A stretch of 64,000 nt of DNA from Sphingobium sp. Lineage in GTDB: Bacteria > Pseudomonadota > Alphaproteobacteria > Sphingomonadales > Sphingomonadaceae. The translations under genes were made by a program, and so were the position numbers. Positions 35,859 through 43,588 of the stretch are shown in pieces; positions within the stretch are counted from its first letter, which is position 1, and every line of letters starts with the position of its first letter. The stretch covers positions 372,001 through 436,000 of the forward strand of contig SPEL01000003.1 of assembly GCA_009360885.1 (NCBI GenBank), written 5' to 3'. Below the pieces are notes generated by a model. The model ran no database searches, had not been told where the DNA came from, and saw nothing but the letters and a program-made list of their open reading frames with translations.

Positions 35859-36869
35859 ATGGCGACTGACTATGCCGGAGCGGTAAGGAACGGTACAGCG
35901 GCGGCCGGACGCCTGCAACGCGAACTTGGTATTCGCGATTTCATCGAGGTACACGGCGGATCCATCGACATCTTCGACGCGATCCGGATGCTCGATTTGC
36001 CGCTGATGTTACGGCCATTAAAGGGATTATTGGGAGCGTATCTCAGTGCGCCTGTTCCCGGAATCCTAGTGACGACTGAGCGCCCGATGAGCATCCAGCG
36101 GTTCACAGCAGCCCACGAACTCGGGCATTACATCCTCCAGCATGAGCCAAGTCTGGATGATGAAAGTGTGCTCCGGCGGATGCCTAATTCTCCTGAACCT
36201 TCCGGTAAGTTTCAGGAAGCCGAGGCGGATGCCTTTGCCGTCGCGTTCATGATTCCGAAATGGCTGATTGCCGCTCATTGCCGGCGGCAGGACTGGATTA
36301 CTGCGAATCTATCTAATCCCCATATTGCCTATCAATTGTCGCTGCGGTTGGGTGCGAGCTACGAAGCGACCTGTCGGACATTCGAGCGTTACCGGCTTCT
36401 ACCAGCGCCGACGGTCAAGCGCCTAGTAGACACTCCACCCAAAACTATGAAGATGGCACTATTGCGCGATTACAAACCGGCAAATTATCGCGGCGATGTG
36501 TGGCATCTCACCGAACGCGATGCAGGCAGCCGGATCGACGGTAGTCGCAACGACACCTTTGTCCTCTCGTTAAAGGAGCATGGTGCGTCAGGCTTCATCT
36601 GGGATTTTGATGCGCTTGTTTCTAGCGGGTTCGCGATTGTTCGCGACGTGCGTGAAGCAGTTGATCCCCACACTGTTGGAGGGGCAGCGATCAGGCGCGT
36701 GACGGCGGTCTCGGATGATATTCCTCGCGGAATTTTAGCCTTAGAAGAACGGCGGCCGTGGTTGCCGGCGCAACCATTGACGCAAATCTCGCTGGACGTC
36801 GATTTGAGTGGACCAGAGCAGCTCGGTCTGTCGCGCGCCGAGCGCCGTCATCTCTTGCAGGCGGTGTGA
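35859..36869 (+). CDS. ImmA/IrrE-family metallo-endopeptidase
   Basis: A 336-aa zinc protease. The gluzincin motif HELGHYILQHE lies near residue 86 and the third ligand Glu in EAEADAFAVAFMIP near 120. The N-terminal 80 residues and the motif region form the DUF955/ImmA domain; the C-terminal 150 residues (from LLRDYKPANYRGDVW) are an extra domain, as in IrrE-type proteins. Expected action: cleavage of the partner XRE repressor on stress or infection, derepressing the operon. The trigger is unknown. Confidence 0.9.
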   Translation: MATDYAGAVRNGTAAAGRLQRELGIRDFIEVHGGSIDIFDAIRMLDLPLMLRPLKGLLGAYLSAPVPGILVTTERPMSIQRFTAAHELGHYILQHEPSLDDESVLRRMPNSPEPSGKFQEAEADAFAVAFMIPKWLIAAHCRRQDWITANLSNPHIAYQLSLRLGASYEATCRTFERYRLLPAPTVKRLVDTPPKTMKMALLRDYKPANYRGDVWHLTERDAGSRIDGSRNDTFVLSLKEHGASGFIWDFDALVSSGFAIVRDVREAVDPHTVGGAAIRRVTAVSDDIPRGILALEERRPWLPAQPLTQISLDVDLSGPEQLGLSRAERRHLLQAV

Positions 36870-36876
36870 CCGACGC

Positions 36877-37557
36877 ATGATCGAGATTGATGTCGATTTG
36901 AGGAGTTTGCTGGGGCCAGCGAGAGATCAGGGCGCTCGCCCTACGTGTCTGGCGTTTGCGGCCAGCGATGCACATGCAGCCGCGCGTGGTGTCCTGACGC
37001 CATTATCCTGCGAATATGCCTTCTTTCAAGCGCAGAAGCGTGGTGGTCGGTCGCCCTATGAGGGAGCCTCGTGGCATGACATGCTTAGCGGCATTGAACA
37101 AAACGGCCAGCCCGTTGAAGAACAATGGGCTTATCTCGCTGCGGCCCCGGCAGATCTATCGCAATGGACGCCGCCAAGCGGCATATGCGAACTATTCGGT
37201 CGCAGCCATATGGCGATGGCCGCAACGGTGGACATAGTCAGAAATGCTCTGAATTTCGGTTCGCCAGTGTTGATCGTTGCAATGCTTTCCAACAGCTTTT
37301 TCGTGCCCTCAGCATCCGGCGTGGTTGAAGCACCAGCAAATGAACGACCCGATCCAAACTTGATGCATGCGCTTATCGCGGTTGGGCATGGACAGGTGAA
37401 AGGCCAGCCGGCTCTTCTCATCCGCAATAGCTGGGGTGCGGCATGGGGGATCGACGGCCATGCATGGCTAACCGACATTTATTTGAAGCCCAGTCTCGTA
37501 GCGGCTGCCTGCCTAACGGAGGAACGTGATGTATCTTGCCATACAACCGCAACCTGA
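36877..37557 (+). CDS. Papain-type C1 family cysteine peptidase
   Basis: About 226 aa with all papain landmarks: the oxyanion Gln and catalytic Cys in RDQGARPTCLAFAASDA (Cys near 23), His in MHALIAVGHG (near 163) and Asn in IRNSWGAAWGIDGHAWL (near 183). There is no signal peptide or propeptide, so it is probably cytoplasmic, which is unusual for C1 enzymes. Start at 36877, 7 nt after the ImmA/IrrE stop. Its 3' end overlaps the next gene by 29 nt. Target proteins are unknown. Confidence 0.85.
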   Translation: MIEIDVDLRSLLGPARDQGARPTCLAFAASDAHAAARGVLTPLSCEYAFFQAQKRGGRSPYEGASWHDMLSGIEQNGQPVEEQWAYLAAAPADLSQWTPPSGICELFGRSHMAMAATVDIVRNALNFGSPVLIVAMLSNSFFVPSASGVVEAPANERPDPNLMHALIAVGHGQVKGQPALLIRNSWGAAWGIDGHAWLTDIYLKPSLVAAACLTEERDVSCHTTAT

Positions 37558-38314
37558 TTGCGTGACAGCCTGGTTGCAGGCGGTACGGGCCGTTGATAAG
37601 AAAAAGGGCCATGAGGCCCATAACGTCATCATCGATATTGCGGACCCCACGGCCCGAGCTGACTTATCCGATCCAGTCGTAGCGCAAGTTGATGCTTTTC
37701 TTCGAGATAAGAAAGAAAAGCCAATTGAAACTGTGGCCAATACGATATTCCCGTCCAGCCTTTATCGGCGCCACGGGGCGCCGGCATTTTTCAACCGATT
37801 TGAGAAAAATGTCATCAATCGAGTGCGGACCAACAGCCATTGGTCTGGCTATTATTTCGAACGAATGATGTCGATGCCGCGCACTGGGCAGGAACCATTC
37901 AATCAGATCTGGAATATCGTCGAACGGCTAAGAAACCCCGATGTGAAGGCACTAAATAAATTTGAACTGAGTGTCTTCGACCCACTTCGCGACGTTAGCA
38001 ATTCTCCGTATGGCGGGCAATGTCTCAGCTTTGCCAGTCTGAAGCTGTCCAAGGATGGCAATGGCAAGAAGTTGGGGATGACCGCGTTATACCGGAACCA
38101 CTTCTACATCGAGAAACTCTTAGGCAACCTGATAGGCCTCGGTCGCTTGCTGGATTTCATCGCCAAGGAGGGAGGCGTAGCCTGTGGATCGCTAACTATT
38201 ATATCCACCCATGCGGAAATTGATCAGCCAGGTAAATGTACGCGAGACGCGATCCTTAATCTGCTCAAGGAGTGTGATCGGGTAGAGATGGAATTAACGT
38301 CGGTTGCAACCTGA
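37529..38314 (+). CDS. Thymidylate-synthase-like protein
   Basis: About 261 aa. The segment GGQCLSFASLKLSKDGNGKKL, then TALYRNHFYIEKLLGNLIGLGRL, then GSLTIISTHAEI follows the thymidylate synthase/dCMP-hydroxymethylase fold in order: catalytic Cys (near 164), the RS loop (here RN), the Asn of the PFN-like site (GNLIG) and the closing His (THAE; the usual Tyr is replaced). It may modify a pyrimidine nucleotide or act as a nucleotide sensor. ATG 37529 is preceded by ACGGAGG; a GTG at 37526 is also possible. Last gene of the operon, convergent with the UDG-like gene 4 nt away. Confidence 0.65.
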   Translation: MYLAIQPQPDCVTAWLQAVRAVDKKKGHEAHNVIIDIADPTARADLSDPVVAQVDAFLRDKKEKPIETVANTIFPSSLYRRHGAPAFFNRFEKNVINRVRTNSHWSGYYFERMMSMPRTGQEPFNQIWNIVERLRNPDVKALNKFELSVFDPLRDVSNSPYGGQCLSFASLKLSKDGNGKKLGMTALYRNHFYIEKLLGNLIGLGRLLDFIAKEGGVACGSLTIISTHAEIDQPGKCTRDAILNLLKECDRVEMELTSVAT

Positions 38315-38318
38315 TGTT

Positions 38319-38996
38319 TTACGCGAAAGATAGCTCCGGCATGCGGCAATTCGAGGCGGTTTCGTTCTCCACACCATAAATGTCGAAGATGCCTCGGATA
38401 AAATCGGCCTGACCACCATAGCTTGGATGGCGTACTTGGTGGATTGGAAGGGGTAATGGTTCGAGCGCGAGATGGGCATCGCGACCAATGGCGATGATCT
38501 GCCGGGGGGCAAGCATTTCGATGAGGGCTTCCAGCAGAGGCCAGGTCATCTCGCGCTCCGAACGGCTGTGGCAACGGTTCGACATCGGATCATCTGCGTC
38601 ATGCGGATGGAAAGGAAAAACATTCCATAGCATTACTGGTTCATTAACCTGCGTGAGCATCCGCCAAACGATCGCAGCCGTGCGCTCAGCAACCGCCGGA
38701 CCGGTGGTCGCTTTGGCAAAGGAAATATCGCCCAGCAACCGGCTGGCATCATCTAGATGAACTTCATCCGTCAAAGGGATACCGGTGCGTCGTCCTCCAC
38801 GATATCCCAAGTCGCGAGCGATCCATATCGTCTCGACCCGGGCTTCAATTACCGCATCTAGCATCGAGATAAGGTTTGCCCTGCGACGTTGTGGCGCATC
38901 AGCACGGTCGTGTATGGCGCAGCGATCTACCCAAGGATTGAATACGTTGGTAAGCCGCATCCCGGCAAGGGCGGAAACAAAGCTCCTCGGTGTCAT
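38319..38996 (-). CDS. Uracil-DNA-glycosylase-superfamily-like protein
   Basis: A 225-aa protein. The UDG-superfamily order is visible: a first loop WIARDLGYRGGRRTGIPLTDE (comparable to GEAPGxxGxxxTGxPF of related proteins, but with ARDL where GEAP stands), MLWNVFPFHPH, a regular helix-strand region IIAIGRDAHLAL, and the closing VRHPSYGG loop (like HPS/HPA motif 2). It may remove or recognise an altered base, or bind nucleotides only. It overlaps the MazG-type gene by 4 nt and is convergent with the thymidylate-synthase-like gene. Confidence 0.65.
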   Translation of the reverse strand: MTPRSFVSALAGMRLTNVFNPWVDRCAIHDRADAPQRRRANLISMLDAVIEARVETIWIARDLGYRGGRRTGIPLTDEVHLDDASRLLGDISFAKATTGPAVAERTAAIVWRMLTQVNEPVMLWNVFPFHPHDADDPMSNRCHSRSEREMTWPLLEALIEMLAPRQIIAIGRDAHLALEPLPLPIHQVRHPSYGGQADFIRGIFDIYGVENETASNCRMPELSFA

Positions 38997-40150
38997 AGCG
39001 GCAGTTCCTTCACTTTTAGGCGGCGCCTTTTGAAATCAATCTGGACCTGCGCTCGCCGTCTATCCTGAAGGAAACGAAACGCTTCATAGCCCTGAAGGAT
39101 TGCGTCTTCCCACAACCATAAGGGGCATTCTGCCGATTCGTAACCGGAGACGAATTGGCGAACATGCTTCAACATGTCCAGCGGAAGTCCTCCACGCTTT
39201 ATATCACCGAAGAATTTGAGCTTTTGTGCTTGCCCAAAGACCCAGGAGGTAACTCCCTCTTCGATGAGGATCGCGCGGGCACCGTCCTGAGCTTCATCAA
39301 CGTCGGGCCGACTTTTGCGCTTCAGCCGGAGTAAGGCCCTCATGACAGGCGACCATCCCAGTACAGCAGCATAGGCATAATGGAAAACGTCGTGGAACCG
39401 ATAGTCATCCTCGACCACGGCATTGTCCGTTAGCCTATCGCCAACATATACTCCATTTGACTTCTGATAAACATACTGGCGCCCACGTACTGTCCGTTCG
39501 TAAATATCGATCGTCATTACACGAGGCAAGCGCTCTTCGGGATCATCTTTCTCATCAAATGCGGGCGGATATTCGCGCTTTATCGGCCATCGATCATTGA
39601 TTTTAACGAGATTTTTAAAGGCCGCGCCTTCGAGCGTAACGCCAGCCTCCGTCGCCGCGTTGATCAAACCATTCGCCACTCGTACAATTTGTGCCCGCTG
39701 TTGGCCCTTGCTCACATGCGCCTGACCTACATGCAGATGGACCAGCAGGCCGACTTCTCCTGCCAACGTCAACAGAGCATGCTCTGTTGCGTTGGTCGGA
39801 TCCTTGAATAGAGGTATATGTTCGGGCTGCAAGGCATGGAACGTGATGCCTGAATTGGGAGCTTTTCCCGAAGCTTCTGCGGCGATGTCAGCGAGGTTAA
39901 TGCCTGCCCGCCTGCAAACTGCGGCGAGATACCAGAGGACATCTCCCAATTCCTCAGCAACCGCCTCAGCGTAACCAAGGTATGAAGACTTATCGCGAAG
40001 CTTTTTCTTGGCCTCGCTGAGGAGGCTCCCCGCTTCCCCGAACAGCCCCAGCATTGGGAAAGTCAATCCTTGCCTTGCCCTGAGCTTGTCGGTCCTCGCA
40101 GCTTTCTCAGCATAATCCGCGACCGTTAAAAGTTGGAAATCGTCTGTCAT
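38993..40150 (-). CDS. MazG-type nucleotide pyrophosphohydrolase with extra domains
   Basis: About 385 aa starting MTDDFQLLTVADYAEKAART. The first MazG-like domain (to about 95) has GLFGEAGSLLSEAKKKL and the acidic EELGDVLWYLA motif that binds magnesium. A second, degenerate MazG-like unit follows (LAGEVGLLVHLHV) without the ExxD. The C-terminal domain (DDYRFHDVFHYAYAAVLGW and ARAILIEEGVTSWVF) resembles the MazG C-terminal extension of phage/defence pyrophosphohydrolases. It would hydrolyse NTPs or dNTPs to monophosphates. It starts 1 nt after the small regulator's stop and overlaps the UDG-like gene (ATGA). Confidence 0.8.
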   Translation of the reverse strand: MTDDFQLLTVADYAEKAARTDKLRARQGLTFPMLGLFGEAGSLLSEAKKKLRDKSSYLGYAEAVAEELGDVLWYLAAVCRRAGINLADIAAEASGKAPNSGITFHALQPEHIPLFKDPTNATEHALLTLAGEVGLLVHLHVGQAHVSKGQQRAQIVRVANGLINAATEAGVTLEGAAFKNLVKINDRWPIKREYPPAFDEKDDPEERLPRVMTIDIYERTVRGRQYVYQKSNGVYVGDRLTDNAVVEDDYRFHDVFHYAYAAVLGWSPVMRALLRLKRKSRPDVDEAQDGARAILIEEGVTSWVFGQAQKLKFFGDIKRGGLPLDMLKHVRQFVSGYESAECPLWLWEDAILQGYEAFRFLQDRRRAQVQIDFKRRRLKVKELPL

Positions 40151-40151
40151 C

Positions 40152-40343
40152 TCACCGCTTTCGACGATCCCTAATAGCGTCAGGCGGAACAATGACCCCA
40201 TAGGCATCCAGCGCTCGAAGAACGATCATCCGTAGTGGTTCGTGTGCGTGCAGAGCCTTCAGCCCCAAGTCGAACTTGGTCTCCGATGGGATTTGGATTT
40301 GGAGATGTTCGTCTTTGTCCATCACCGCCTGCTGCTCAGTCAT
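40152..40343 (-). CDS. Small ribbon-helix-helix-like regulator
   Basis: A 63-aa protein: a short beta-strand (LQIQIPSETKFDLGLKALHA), then helix EPLRMIVLRALDAYGV, typical of RHH (Arc/MetJ) DNA-binding proteins, ending in a basic tail (RDRRKR). Its ATG lies inside a 34-bp palindrome, and it heads the operon with the MazG-type and UDG-like genes. Autoregulation is strongly suggested. The alternative is an antitoxin-like protein. Confidence 0.6.
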   Translation of the reverse strand: MTEQQAVMDKDEHLQIQIPSETKFDLGLKALHAHEPLRMIVLRALDAYGVIVPPDAIRDRRKR

Positions 40344-40375
40344 ATTTTCATGAAATCATGATTTCATGAAAATAT
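40342..40375 (-). promoter_or_regulatory. 34-bp perfect palindrome, triple TCATGA operator
   Basis: A perfect palindrome containing three TCATGA hexamers with 8-bp spacing, flanked by A/T arms. MetJ- and Arc-type RHH dimers bind adjacent 8-bp boxes, so this fits an operator for the 63-aa protein whose start codon it touches. Confidence 0.7.
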
Positions 40376-41387
40376 CAAGATAGTTATGCGTACGTTGTAG
40401 GCAATTGAAAGATAGAGAGTGATGAGACGGAGAGGCGTTATCGTCCCTCGACCTTGCGTTGTTCGGAGCTCCAACTGATGGTAAGAAAGTCACCTTAACG
40501 GTTATGGGCAGCGCGGTAATGGTCGGGAGATGGACGATCCTGTGACGATGGAGGTCATCCAACGTAGCTATTTCGGCGGATCCGCTATCTTCCACCGAGA
40601 CAGTGAAGCAATAACCGACGCTACGATCACGCTCAGTGCGATGAGGCCTCGTCCCCTGAGCTGGCAGTGTGAGTTAGCGCCAAATCTGGCGCTCAGGGAT
40701 GTTCCAAAGGCAGCTTCCCGTGCCCCATTCGTCGAAGCTGACAGTCCTCTACCGACGGGGGAGAGTAAGTAGACCGACCACTTGGGAACGGAAAATCGGC
40801 ACCGCCATATCCTAATGTCCGCTATTCTATTTCTGCTGCTAAAATCTGCCATTCCGGACAGTCGAAGGGTTTCGGGCGCCGACAGGCGTACTAAACCCGG
40901 ACAGGTACGACCCACGGTGGGGTATTCGATGCCTATGGGGATTTCGGTTTCGGTGTGGTCTGTGGTGCCAACCCAGTGCTACCTGACGAGAGTACGGATC
41001 GCGTATGCCCATTGAATTTCTGGCTTGTTACCTGATTTAGGCGCGGAGAGCACTCGTCAAACATAGATGCTGTTGGGCACCATCCCCTAAAGAGTAGCGG
41101 CGGCTATCCCCTCTTACCCGCCGGTAAGCCGACATTCCGAAATCGGCCAATCTCCGTCGGCCGATTAGGCCGGAGGACCAAGCGCTGAACGTCGGCATTC
41201 GACAATACCTGTCGTTCGCCACATCGCCGGTGAACGGCGAAAATGTCCAAACTCGCGTCAAAAAATAGGGATGAATGAATGACTGCTTGCGGGATGCTCA
41301 TTCGTCGGCCTGAACGTCCAAGATGTTGGCGAAAGCGTCCGTCAAAACGGGTAGCCATCTACCAATTCGTCACTGCCTGAACTTATG
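40376..41387. other. Long stretch without a convincing gene
   Basis: About 1 kb. Open frames here have poor composition and no family signal. At 40814-40860 a motif beginning AATGTCCGCTAT and ending TTCCGGA recurs in similar form at 58632-58680. The left 137-bp repeat begins at 41369. Confidence 0.45.
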
Positions 41388-41505
41388 TCATAGCATTTTA
41401 CAGTATTCAACGACGCCAATCGGTGGCGTGATGTAGAGCAAGGCAGACTTAGCGTAGTAAAAGCGGCGCTTCATATTCATCCGTTTCGTCTGCCTTGGGG
41501 CACCA
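41369..41505. repeat. Left copy of a 137-bp imperfect direct repeat
   Basis: Aligns without gaps to 59476-59612, with roughly 19 differences (about 86% identity by eye). Both copies are flanked by unrelated sequence and bracket about 18 kb. They might be old recombination ends, or two members of a dispersed repeat family. Confidence 0.75.
41388..41480 (-). CDS. Candidate 30-aa peptide inside the left repeat
   Basis: ATG to TGA without interruption; the peptide starts MNMKRRFYYA and ends EYCKML. The copy in the right repeat is also open and begins and ends alike, with a more hydrophobic middle. A weak ribosome site precedes it. It is a candidate small membrane peptide or leader; the repeat could instead act as RNA or DNA. 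Confidence 0.25.
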   Translation of the reverse strand: MNMKRRFYYAKSALLYITPPIGVVEYCKML

Positions 41506-41801
41506 ACACCGCCGTGGCTACTACGTCACAGTACGCCCGGATCGCCTTTCCCCGTCACTAACCGCCGCCTCCACGTTGGCGCTGTTTTTCAACAGCGTAG
41601 GCACGGCGACGTATGGCAGCAGAAAGTTCGAGTCCGTTTTGAGCGAACCGGTCAATTGTGTCCGGAATCAAGGATGTCCTATGGGGACAGGCCAGTCGCC
41701 TATCAAACAAGTATCACCCATACATAGGGATTCGCATTCGGCACCACCAACGACGTCATGATAACTTTATCGGATTAGAAATGTGGGCTGGACATTCCTC
41801 G

Positions 41802-42695
41802 CTAGGCGGCATTCCGCAACTGGATAATTCGTTGGAATTCTGCCAACAGTTCAGGGTGATGCCGCGCGAGATGATGCACAACACGCACATTATCCATCAA
41901 ACGACACAGATAGCCTCCCGCCAGAACGAGATCGAGGTGATCAGCACCAAAGCTCTGCTCGATCATACGAAATTCCCGATCAATATTGCTAGCCTCCCGC
42001 TCCATGTGATCGATCTGTTCATCGTTGAGACCTCGGAACGCTTTCTTCTTGCTCGTCACCAGTTGATGCTGCGGGGTCGCAGCCACAAGCGATCTGGCAT
42101 AGGACCATGAAAACTTGTTCATAGCGATCATGGTTTCAGCAGCCTCGATCTGCCGCATTGACTTCAACCTCCTAAGTTCGCGAAACGTGTTGATCGGCAC
42201 CATCCGATCCTGAAGCAGTTTCGTTACCTCATCACATATGCCATCAAGTAACCGTCGTTTGTCGCGGATGGTGGCTATGTTGACGTTCAGCGCACGGGCG
42301 AGCCGTTCCTCCGAAACCCCTTTATCAAGGGCTTTCAGTATCATTTTGTGCTCCTGCACGATTGCCATACGACTGATGCGCTTGTTGTAGGTAATCGCTT
42401 CATCCTCGGTGGCGATCAGGCATATGACATCCTTGTCGCCTCGCTCTTTGAGGATTTCGATCCGGATATGCCCGTCAAGCAGCCGGTAACGATCTTCGTT
42501 CCCCTTTATCCGGACCACAACAGGTGGCTCGATGATTCCAACCTCGCGGATGGAAGCCGCGATCTGGCCATATTTGACCGATTTCCTGATCGTGGGCGTC
42601 ATCGCCCTCAACATTTCTATATCGGCGAGCGGAATACGCAGGCTGGTTGTTTCAAAAGCAAGCTTGATTTTGCGTTTGCGTGAAGTTCCAGTCAT
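41802..42695 (-). CDS. ParB/RepB-like protein 2
   Basis: A 297-aa protein with a ParB N-terminal (ParBc) domain (YRLLDGHIRIEILKERG near 70-87) and an HTH around 125-150 (SEERLARALNVNIATIRDKRRLL), followed by a RepB-like C-terminal part (residues 170-297). It lacks a nearby ParA, so ordinary partition is unlikely. It overlaps the preceding ParB-like gene by 4 nt and forms a unit with the serine recombinase upstream. Confidence 0.8.
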   Translation of the reverse strand: MTGTSRKRKIKLAFETTSLRIPLADIEMLRAMTPTIRKSVKYGQIAASIREVGIIEPPVVVRIKGNEDRYRLLDGHIRIEILKERGDKDVICLIATEDEAITYNKRISRMAIVQEHKMILKALDKGVSEERLARALNVNIATIRDKRRLLDGICDEVTKLLQDRMVPINTFRELRRLKSMRQIEAAETMIAMNKFSWSYARSLVAATPQHQLVTSKKKAFRGLNDEQIDHMEREASNIDREFRMIEQSFGADHLDLVLAGGYLCRLMDNVRVVHHLARHHPELLAEFQRIIQLRNAA

Positions 42696-43585
42696 TGCAC
42701 AGTAATCCTGACCTTGTGGATACGCTCTGCCAGCCGATCCGGCATCTCCGCCAGATTTTCGTCTTCGAGAAGCGCAACAAAGGTTTCATCGTTGGAGAGC
42801 TGGCTCAAAGCTTCGACGATGAACACAAGACGATTGCGGGTCGCTTCGGTTTTGCGAATCATCATGCGTTTGCGTTCGGTATCTTCCTGAAAGGCTTTCA
42901 CCAGACCTTCGGGCGTAGTCGCGGTAGTCTTCTCGACAAGCCCGTTCAGCGCTGCTGATTTGCCAGATCGCTTCCTGACCTCGACCAGTCGGCGAGCGGC
43001 AATCAGTGCACGACCGCGAAGGAGTTTGTCCTCATATGCCTTGTGAAGCGCGGCCTGAATGCCGTGATCGTCTGCTTCGCAGATTTCGAGCGCGACCGAT
43101 ATCGGAAGATACCCCGCCTCCACGGCAGCGACGAGGCGGCGCTCCCCCTGCTCCAGCAATTTACCGACGCTATATACATAATTTGCTGAAAGCCCGGTTT
43201 TCCCGGCGATCTCGTTGTCGGTGTAACCACGCTCACGCATCCCGACGATATCTTGCAGAAGATCCACAGCATGGTGCTGCCGACGAGCACAATTTTCAAC
43301 GAGGCTTGCAACAAGACAGTCTTCGGCATCGGCGGTTACGATCAGTGCAGGAACATCCGCCTGCCCCAGCTCACGAAAAGCCTCCAACCTGCCCTGCCCG
43401 CAAACCAAATCATAGAAGGGCCCATCAGAGCCTTGCCTACATGTTACCGTGATCGGGCGCTTGAGACCAATCGCGGCGATATTATCGACAATGCCCTTGA
43501 ATAGCTTTTTGCTCCGAAGGCGTGGATTGACTATGGTAATCCGGTCGATCGGGATCATTTCGACGCGCTGTGCCGGAAGTGCCAT
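42692..43585 (-). CDS. ParB/RepB-like protein 1
   Basis: A 297-aa protein with a ParBc domain (PFYDLVCGQGRLEAFRELG near 58-76; SLVENCARRQHHAVDLL near 93) and a clear HTH (YTDNEIAGKTGLSANYVYSVGKLLEQGE). The C-terminal half is helical. It lies 3 nt downstream of the serine recombinase and overlaps the second ParB-like gene (ATGA). Such recombinase plus two ParB-like genes recur in alphaproteobacterial mobile DNA; their exact job is not known. Confidence 0.82.
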   Translation of the reverse strand: MALPAQRVEMIPIDRITIVNPRLRSKKLFKGIVDNIAAIGLKRPITVTCRQGSDGPFYDLVCGQGRLEAFRELGQADVPALIVTADAEDCLVASLVENCARRQHHAVDLLQDIVGMRERGYTDNEIAGKTGLSANYVYSVGKLLEQGERRLVAAVEAGYLPISVALEICEADDHGIQAALHKAYEDKLLRGRALIAARRLVEVRKRSGKSAALNGLVEKTTATTPEGLVKAFQEDTERKRMMIRKTEATRNRLVFIVEALSQLSNDETFVALLEDENLAEMPDRLAERIHKVRITVQ

Positions 43586-43588
43586 GGT

